Shown here: in pieces, positions 40,165-45,419 of the stretch | Layout: every line of letters starts with the position of its first letter | Numbering within the stretch: the stretch's first letter is position 1 | From: CANHEE01 sp043777755 | GTDB lineage: Bacteria > Bacteroidota > Bacteroidia > Chitinophagales > Saprospiraceae | Length of the DNA: 45,419 bases | Direction: 5' to 3' | NCBI GenBank assembly: GCA_043777755.1 | Contig: JAYWHK010000292.1 | Span: 1 to 45,419, forward strand | Position numbers and translations under genes: made by a program | Notes under the pieces: generated by a model | The model's database searches: none | What the model was told of the DNA's origin: nothing | What the model saw: the letters and a program-made list of their open reading frames with translations, nothing else

Positions 40165-41346
40165 ATGAAAAAGACCATTCTATATTCATTGGTTTTATCG
40201 GCAGCGGGAGCTTTCCTTTTTAGCTGTGCAAAAGAAAACAATACAGAGCTGAAGTATGAAACGCAGAGTTTGGTTATTCCAGAGAAATCACCTGACTACA
40301 GCATTTCTGCAACACCTCGTTCTTTAACGAACTTGGTGGTGGCAAAAGCACCAATCCTCAACAATGACGTTACTTTTTTGGGTAGAGTATTGTTTTACGA
40401 CAAAAAATTGTCCATTAACAATACTGTTTCTTGTGGTTCTTGCCACGACCAAAAAAGAGCTTTTGCAGACAGCGGTGCGGAGAGTATTGGTTTTAATGGC
40501 GAAAAAACAAGCCGTAACTCAATGGCGATTTGTAACTCTGCCTTCACAAAAGGTTTCTTTTGGGACAAACGTGCGCAAAATATTGAAGATTTGGTCTTGC
40601 AACCTGTTCGTAACCACGTCGAAATGGGTATGGAATCAACAGATGCCCTTGTCAAAAAATTAAATAAAGTAGATTATTATGCTACACTTTTTGAGCGTGC
40701 TTTCGGCACAAAGGACATCAATCGGGAGAGAGTCGTCAAAGCAATGTCTTCATTTTTGAACTCAATGGTTTCGGCTAAATCAAAATTCGACGAAGGCAAA
40801 AATCAGAGTTTTAAGAACTTCAATAATGCAGAAGTAGAAGGTATGAAATTGTTCCAAAAAGAATGTGGTAGCTGCCACTCTGGTTCAAGTTTCAATTCTA
40901 ACAGTTGGGACGAAGGCAACTCGGAAGCTGCAAATATTGGTTTGGAAGCAGATTACACAGACCCTGGAATGGGCGCATTTTTAGGAAAAAGCTCCTCTTC
41001 TTTTGATAATATTGATATTTTACCTGGTTTTAATGGCAATACAATCATTGCAAATGGTGTATTCAAAGTACCAAGCCTTCGCAACGTCGAATTGACTGGG
41101 CCTTATATGCACGATGGACGTTTTCAAACCTTGGAACAAGTCGTCAATCACTACAATTCGGGCATTCAGAATCACCCAGCATTGGATTGGAGATTACAAG
41201 GCTTTGACCAATTGACAGGTACGTCTTCTCCTAAAAAATTCAATTGGAATGATAAACAAAAAGCTGATTTAATAGCATTTTTGAAAACATTAACCGACCG
41301 AAATATGGTTAGCGATTCTAAATTCTCTAATCCTTTTGTAAAATAA
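40165..41346 (+). CDS. Dihaem cytochrome c peroxidase, MauG/CcpA family lipoprotein
   Basis: 393 residues from ATG 40165. The frame opens at a TTG 9 bases earlier, but the ATG gives the lipoprotein signal 'MKKTILYSLVLSAAGAFLFS' with Cys21 lipidated. Haem-binding sites are 'CGSCH' (90-94) and 'CGSCH' (234-238). Family marks: 'GRVLFYDKKLSINNTVSCGS', 'FFWDKRAQNIEDLVLQPV' and the C-terminal 'GPYMHDGRFQTLEQVVNHYN'. These enzymes reduce hydrogen peroxide in the periplasm with electrons from small cytochromes; MauG-type relatives oxidise proteins or other substrates. No partner cytochrome is adjacent. It is a single gene with its own promoter and terminator, lying between two copies of one dispersed repeat. 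Confidence 0.9.
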   Translation: MKKTILYSLVLSAAGAFLFSCAKENNTELKYETQSLVIPEKSPDYSISATPRSLTNLVVAKAPILNNDVTFLGRVLFYDKKLSINNTVSCGSCHDQKRAFADSGAESIGFNGEKTSRNSMAICNSAFTKGFFWDKRAQNIEDLVLQPVRNHVEMGMESTDALVKKLNKVDYYATLFERAFGTKDINRERVVKAMSSFLNSMVSAKSKFDEGKNQSFKNFNNAEVEGMKLFQKECGSCHSGSSFNSNSWDEGNSEAANIGLEADYTDPGMGAFLGKSSSSFDNIDILPGFNGNTIIANGVFKVPSLRNVELTGPYMHDGRFQTLEQVVNHYNSGIQNHPALDWRLQGFDQLTGTSSPKKFNWNDKQKADLIAFLKTLTDRNMVSDSKFSNPFVK

Positions 41347-41367
41347 AATTACAACAATAATTTGATG

Positions 41368-41401
41368 AAAAAGCGAATAGGTTTTGCCTATTCGCTTTTT
41401 T
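41368..41401 (+). terminator. Intrinsic terminator after the peroxidase gene
   Basis: Perfect 14-bp stem aaaaagcgaatagg (41368-41381) with cctattcgcttttt (41387-41400) and a 5-base loop. It begins 22 bases after the stop codon. Confidence 0.92.
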
Positions 41402-41422
41402 AATGTTCTGACATAAGCAACT

Positions 41423-41558
41423 TAAGTAGTTGGGCTAAAATAAACGTGGTTATTTTTTTCAGTCGATTGCTCAAAAAGCAATAAATAACTTCCTTATAGT
41501 CAGCTATTTATTACTTTTTTCTCAACGACAAAATAACCACATTTATTTCTATACGCCT
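41423..41558. repeat. Dispersed repeat with central palindrome (R2)
   Basis: The left end taagtagttgggctaaaata (from 41423) and the right end aaaataaccacatttatttc, then tatacgcct (41530-41558), match R1 (39953-39995). The part between is an extended imperfect palindrome: aaataaacgtggttatttt (41438-41456) pairs with aaaataaccacatttattt (41530-41548), gtcgattg with caacgac, and aaaagcaataaataact with agctatttattactttt. Only about 20 bases remain as loop. It does not code and is best described as a MITE-like hairpin element. Confidence 0.75.
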
Positions 41559-41600
41559 ATTTATAACTTTTTTATAACTAAGAAATCCAAAAAAAGTAAG

Positions 41601-41608
41601 TACTTTTG
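41601..41608 (+). promoter_or_regulatory. Predicted -7 box of the small secreted protein gene
   Basis: TACTTTTG, followed by C, matches TAnnTTTG and lies 22 bases before ATG 41631. No clear -33 TTG was found. The box is 43 bases from the right end of repeat R2. Confidence 0.45.
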
Positions 41609-41630
41609 CTTTTTTAAAATTAAAAAAATA

Positions 41631-42044
41631 ATGAAACATATTTTTACATTCGTATTGATTTTTTCAGTACATTTTCTTTTTGCACAATTGGAAAAAACGG
41701 TGCATCAAACGTTCAACATTACTGATGCGAAAAACATCATGGTGCAAATGAATACTCCTTTTGAACTAACAGCTTGGCCTGGCGATGCTGTTTTGGTCGA
41801 AACCAACATCAAATTGGAAAATGCAACCAACGCTATCTTAAACTATGTCGTTGAAAGTGGTCGTTATGAGATTTCGCTCGAAGACCAAGGCAACGGCGCA
41901 AATTTTAATTTGAAGGAAAAAAATACCAAGCGTGCGCAACTCACCACTAAAAATGGTGTAGTAAATGAAACCGTTGCCGTGAAAATTTTTGTTCCTGAGT
42001 TTTTTAACATCAGTAATAAAGCACATTTAGTTAGAAAAGATTAA
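41631..42044 (+). CDS. Small secreted protein of unknown function
   Basis: 137 residues with a clean signal peptide, 'MKHIFTFVLIFSVHFLFAQ'. The mature part of about 118 residues is beta-rich and faintly resembles the single-strand-repeat pattern of DUF4097-type putative adhesins ('MNTPFELTAWPGDAVLVETN', then 'VAVKIFVPEFF'). The family is not recognised with confidence. There is no Cys, so it is not a lipoprotein, and no sorting domain, so it is probably periplasmic. It lies 41 bases upstream of ddl, which has its own predicted promoter. Confidence 0.7.
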   Translation: MKHIFTFVLIFSVHFLFAQLEKTVHQTFNITDAKNIMVQMNTPFELTAWPGDAVLVETNIKLENATNAILNYVVESGRYEISLEDQGNGANFNLKEKNTKRAQLTTKNGVVNETVAVKIFVPEFFNISNKAHLVRKD

Positions 42045-42052
42045 AAGATGCG

Positions 42053-42060
42053 TATATTTG
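42053..42060 (+). promoter_or_regulatory. Predicted -7 box of the ddl-dnaG operon
   Basis: TATATTTG, followed by C, matches TAnnTTTG and lies 25 bases before the ddl ATG. The -33 region has only a ttag (about 42027), so the match is partial. Confidence 0.5.
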
Positions 42061-42085
42061 CACTTTAAATTAATTTTTTCTACAA

Positions 42086-43276
42086 ATGAAGATTAAACTT
42101 GCTATCGTTTTTGGTGGAAAATCACCAGAACATGAGATTTCGGTAATTTCTGCCCTGCAAACAGCACACGCTGCGGATACGAACAAATATGAGGTTGTTC
42201 CAATTTATATCAGTAAAAAAGGGATTTGGTACAGTGGTGCTGCTCTTTTGAATTTAGAAAATTATAAAAATACCGACACGCTTCTTGCCCAATGCGACAA
42301 AGTTTGGGTAACAGAAAGTAGCGATGAAAATGGTATTTACAAATATCCTGTCAAAAGTTTTTTTGGCAAAGAAACCTTCCTGACCAATATTGATGTGGTG
42401 CTTCCTGTGTTGCATGGTGCGCATGGTGAAGACGGTGCGATTCAAGGACTTTTTGAATTGATGAATATTCCTTATGGTGGTTGTAACGTTTTGGCTTCCG
42501 CTATTGGTATGGACAAAATCGCTATGAAAATCATGTACCAATCTTTGGGATTGGATTTGGTGGATTTTGTACATTTCTTTTCTTCGGATTGGATTCGTGG
42601 TGCAGATGCTGTTGTTGCAAAATCTGTTCAAAAACTTGGTTTCCCAGTGATTGTAAAACCAGCGGATTTGGGTTCGAGCATTGGCATTTCAAAAGCATCA
42701 AACGAAGCCGAACTGCGTGAAAGTGTAGAAAATGCAATTCAATTTTCGAGAAAAGTCATCATTGAAAAAGCTGTCGTGAACCTCAAAGAGGTGAATTGTT
42801 CTGTTTTGGGCGATTATGAAAATGCACAACCTTCTGTTTGTGAAGAACCTGTTGTACAAAGTGATAAAATATTGACTTACAACGAAAAATACGTCAATCA
42901 ATCAGGTTCTAAAAATGGCTCAAAAGGAATGGCAAGTTTGAAACGCCGTATTCCAGCCGATATTCCAAGTGAAATGACTGCAAAAATCCAAGAAATGGCA
43001 GTCAAAGCTTTCCAAGGAACAGATTGTTCGGGCGTTGCTCGCATAGATTTTTTGATAGACATGGACAACAACAATGTTTATGTCAATGAAATCAACACGA
43101 TTCCTGGCTCGCTTTCTTTTTATCTTTGGGAAAAAACAAACGTAGATTTTACGGCTTTGGTTGACAAATTGGTCAAATTAGCGCAAAAAAAACACCGAGA
43201 AAAAAACAATTTGAATTTTAGTTTTGACCAAAATATTTTTAGCCTAAAAGGTGCAAAATTGGGCGGGAAGAAATAG
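42086..43276 (+). CDS. ddl: D-alanine--D-alanine ligase
   Basis: 396 residues, an ATP-grasp enzyme that makes the D-Ala-D-Ala dipeptide of peptidoglycan in the cytoplasm. Motifs: 'GGKSPEHEISVISA' (N-terminal substrate domain), 'VLHGAHGEDGAIQG', 'GFPVIVKPADLGSSIGISKA' (ATP-binding), and the C-terminal metal and ATP site 'ARIDFLIDM' plus 'NEINTIPGSLSFYLWE'. The omega-loop differs from the E. coli type: 'LTYNEKYVNQSGSKNGSKGM' takes the place of a 'YDYEAKY' loop. I recall this as a feature of a Ddl branch found in Clostridia and candidate phyla. It is longer than the 310-370 residues usual for Ddl because of this loop and a basic tail. dnaG follows after 15 bases. Confidence 0.92.
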   Translation: MKIKLAIVFGGKSPEHEISVISALQTAHAADTNKYEVVPIYISKKGIWYSGAALLNLENYKNTDTLLAQCDKVWVTESSDENGIYKYPVKSFFGKETFLTNIDVVLPVLHGAHGEDGAIQGLFELMNIPYGGCNVLASAIGMDKIAMKIMYQSLGLDLVDFVHFFSSDWIRGADAVVAKSVQKLGFPVIVKPADLGSSIGISKASNEAELRESVENAIQFSRKVIIEKAVVNLKEVNCSVLGDYENAQPSVCEEPVVQSDKILTYNEKYVNQSGSKNGSKGMASLKRRIPADIPSEMTAKIQEMAVKAFQGTDCSGVARIDFLIDMDNNNVYVNEINTIPGSLSFYLWEKTNVDFTALVDKLVKLAQKKHREKNNLNFSFDQNIFSLKGAKLGGKK

Positions 43277-43291
43277 CAGAAACTATATAAT

Positions 43292-45268
43292 TTGATAGCA
43301 AAAAAATCAGTACAAGAAGTGTTAGATGCCGTACGTGTGGAGGACATTGTAGGCGATTTTGTAGGTCTGAAACGCCGTGGCGTTAATATGATTGGGCTTT
43401 GCCCGTTCCATGGCGAAAAAACGCCATCGTTCAATGTTAGTCCTGTTAGAAATATTTTCAAGTGTTTTGGTTGTGGAAAAGGTGGCGATTCTATTGCTTT
43501 TTTGCGAGAACACGACAATATGTCGTTTGAAGATGCGGTTCGCTACATTGCCAAAAAATACAACATTACCTTAGAAGAAATAGAGCTTTCGCAAGATGCT
43601 ATCAATGAAAGACTCGAAGAAGATAGCCTTTATTTGGTCAATGATTTTGCGCTGGAATTTTACCAAAAGCAAATGTTAGAAACGGATTTGGGTAAAAGTA
43701 TTGCGCTTAGTTATTTCAAAAAACGTGGTTTTTTAGATGAAACCATTCAAAAATTTTCCCTTGGTTATGCGCCCGAAGCCTACGATTTATTGACTAAAAC
43801 GGCAATCGCAGTGGGTTATAAAGAAGACCTTTTAAAAAAATTAAAACTTAGCAACGACAACAATCGTGATTTTTTTCGAGCAAGGGTGATGTTCCCGATT
43901 CAGAATTTGACGGGAAAAGTTGTTGCTTTTGCAGGTCGTACACTCAGTACAGATAAGAGTACTCCTAAATATATAAATTCCCCAGAATCAGAACTTTACC
44001 ACAAAAGTAAAGTTTTGTATGGAGCTTTTCAAGGCAAAAGAGAGATTGCAAAAGAAGACCTTTGTATTGTAGTGGAAGGTTATTCTGATGTGATTTCTTT
44101 GCATCAAGCGGGCATCGAAAATGCAGTTGCGCCTTGCGGAACGGCACTCAACGAAGACCATGCAAGGGTTCTCAAACGCTTGACACGAGGTGGAAATATT
44201 CTTTTTTTATTTGATGGAGATGCCGCAGGAATCAGTGCCGCTACGAAAAACCTTAAAAATGTTTTAGCACAAGACCTTAATGTAAAAATTGCGATTTTGC
44301 CCGATGGCGAAGACCCTGACAGTTATGTTTCCAAAAATGGCGCAGAAGCCTTGCGTCAATTTTTAGAAAAAGAATCAAAAGATTTTGTTTTTTTTAAAAT
44401 AGAACAGCAAAAAGAACAAATTGAGCGTGATCCGATTCAGAAAGTTAAATTGTTACGGGATATTTTGGAATTGATAGCCTTGATTCCTGATACACTCAAA
44501 AGGGCTGTTTATACAAAAGAGTGCGCCATCAAACTTGACATCAGCGAAGAATCTTTGGTACAAGAGTTGAATAAGATTATTTTTCAAGACATTGCCAAAA
44601 AACGCCAACAAAACGAGCGCAACCAAGAGCAAAATAGAGCTGAAATGCCTTCAGCTTCGCAGGAATTGGATTTTATCACTGCGCCACGACAAAAAACACA
44701 GCAGACCAATGCAACGACAGGCAACGAATTTCAAGAAAAAGACATTATTAGGATTCTGATTTTGGCAGGTGATAAAATGTACAATGAAGAACAAAATATT
44801 AGTGTTGCAGAATTTATTATTGCGAATATTGACGATGTTTTAGATGATTTTGACAATAAAGCTTTTGAGCGCATCGCAAAAGAATGTGCAAGTTTGTTGC
44901 GCAATGGACAAAATGTTACATTTCAGTATTTTGTACAACACCACGATGAGAGCCTTCGTCGTATGGCGGTTGATGTTTCGACTTCGCCTGACGAGTACAG
45001 CCCAAATTGGACGGATGAACGCCGCAATTCGCCTTTGAAATCGCAAAAAATGCCCGAGGAGAACTTCAATAATGACAGCGAACACGCCATAAAATATTTT
45101 AGACTGCGCCGTTTGATTCGTATGTGCGAAAAAAATCAAACCAAAATCAAAGAATATCCTCGTGATGCCGACCCTATGCAATTGATGATTTTGATAAAAG
45201 CACAACAGAAACTCATCGAAATGAGAAACGTCATGGCAGCGGAAGTTGGAATGGTGGTGTTGAAATGA
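43292..45268 (+). CDS. dnaG: DNA primase DnaG
   Basis: 658 residues; makes RNA primers at the replication fork. Start: TTG 43292. No ATG gives a complete N terminus, since the family begins right before 'VQEVLDAVRVEDIVGDFV'. The zinc-binding module is intact: Cys37, His40, Cys58 and Cys61 in 'GLCPFHGEKTPSF' and 'IFKCFGCGKGGDS'. Many Bacteroidota primases have lost these Cys residues, so this is an older-looking form. The catalytic TOPRIM core has 'IVVEGYSDVISLHQAGIENA' (Glu262) and 'LFLFDGDAAG' (Asp308, Asp310). The C-terminal 220 residues are Gln/Glu-rich and poorly conserved, as expected of the DnaB-binding part. It is coupled to ddl; no sigma factor gene follows in the window. Confidence 0.94.
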   Translation: MIAKKSVQEVLDAVRVEDIVGDFVGLKRRGVNMIGLCPFHGEKTPSFNVSPVRNIFKCFGCGKGGDSIAFLREHDNMSFEDAVRYIAKKYNITLEEIELSQDAINERLEEDSLYLVNDFALEFYQKQMLETDLGKSIALSYFKKRGFLDETIQKFSLGYAPEAYDLLTKTAIAVGYKEDLLKKLKLSNDNNRDFFRARVMFPIQNLTGKVVAFAGRTLSTDKSTPKYINSPESELYHKSKVLYGAFQGKREIAKEDLCIVVEGYSDVISLHQAGIENAVAPCGTALNEDHARVLKRLTRGGNILFLFDGDAAGISAATKNLKNVLAQDLNVKIAILPDGEDPDSYVSKNGAEALRQFLEKESKDFVFFKIEQQKEQIERDPIQKVKLLRDILELIALIPDTLKRAVYTKECAIKLDISEESLVQELNKIIFQDIAKKRQQNERNQEQNRAEMPSASQELDFITAPRQKTQQTNATTGNEFQEKDIIRILILAGDKMYNEEQNISVAEFIIANIDDVLDDFDNKAFERIAKECASLLRNGQNVTFQYFVQHHDESLRRMAVDVSTSPDEYSPNWTDERRNSPLKSQKMPEENFNNDSEHAIKYFRLRRLIRMCEKNQTKIKEYPRDADPMQLMILIKAQQKLIEMRNVMAAEVGMVVLK

Positions 45269-45284
45269 TGTAAAAAAATATCCC

Positions 45285-45302
45285 CTGAGTTGAGGAACTC
45301 AG
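45285..45302 (+). terminator. Weak hairpin after dnaG
   Basis: Arms ctgagtt (45285-45291) and aactcag (45296-45302) with loop gagg. It lies 16 bases after the stop codon and lacks a T tract, so termination is uncertain. The rest of the window to 45419 is AT-rich and shows nothing else. Confidence 0.45.
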
Positions 45303-45419
45303 AGGATACTAACTCATAAACACTATAAACTCGATGTTCCAGTTTTTGAAATTTTAGGCATAATTTTTTTTGACACTAAAATTTTATAATTTTTTTATAA
45401 TTTTTATAAAAATAAAAAA

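Overview
The window comes from an AT-rich member of the Bacteroidota. The main evidence is a giant secreted protein with a type IX secretion (T9SS) C-terminal sorting domain, several families largely restricted to this phylum (DUF4249, DUF5686, a DksA-like protein without a full zinc finger), and -7 boxes of the Bacteroidota form TAnnTTTG upstream of several genes. The combination of HYR-type repeats, a dockerin-like segment, a cohesin-like segment and a T9SS tail in one protein suggests Saprospiria or a relative. That placement is inference. No rRNA, tRNA, complete insertion sequence, prophage or CRISPR array was seen.

Layout. Positions 1-1955 hold an ACT-domain gene and an orphan minus-strand ORF lying between two imperfect direct repeats of about 250 bp. 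Positions 1956-11660 hold two tandem minus-strand paralogues: the 2769-residue T9SS protein and a 441-residue relative without a sorting domain. Positions 11661-12902 are a repeat-rich, gene-poor stretch with a 57-codon remnant of a T9SS sorting domain and a second copy of the ACT gene's 3' end. Next come an ECF-type sigma factor with a membrane partner, an orphan HPt protein, a TsdA-like dihaem cytochrome followed by a Tat-exported SoxB-like protein (a probable thiosulfate oxidation pair), an S9 peptidase, an MFS transporter, an M48 lipoprotein protease and a LysM lytic transglycosylase. From 25.9 to 33 kb lie type 2 IPP isomerase, AlkB-type monooxygenase, PRPP synthetase, a PlsC-like acyltransferase, a DUF4249 lipoprotein and a DksA-like regulator. 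From 33 to 45.3 kb lie a DUF5686 protein lacking most of its N-terminal domain, an ATPase/HNH pair resembling Septu (PtuAB) anti-phage systems joined by overlapping codons to priA, a MauG/CcpA peroxidase lipoprotein, a small secreted protein, Ddl and DnaG.

How the genes relate. Most units are short housekeeping operons closed by strong hairpin terminators. The most interesting parts are the ATPase/HNH pair upstream of priA, the tsdA/soxB-like pair, the sigma factor with its Cys-containing membrane partner, and several families of palindromic or direct repeats that flank individual genes (the orphan ORF at 1158-1589 and the peroxidase at 40165-41346). The DNA-maintenance genes priA and dnaG and the envelope genes (ddl, lytic transglycosylase, M48 protease) look like conserved chromosomal background. 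The repeats, the sorting-domain remnant and the ATPase/HNH pair look like the more mobile layer.
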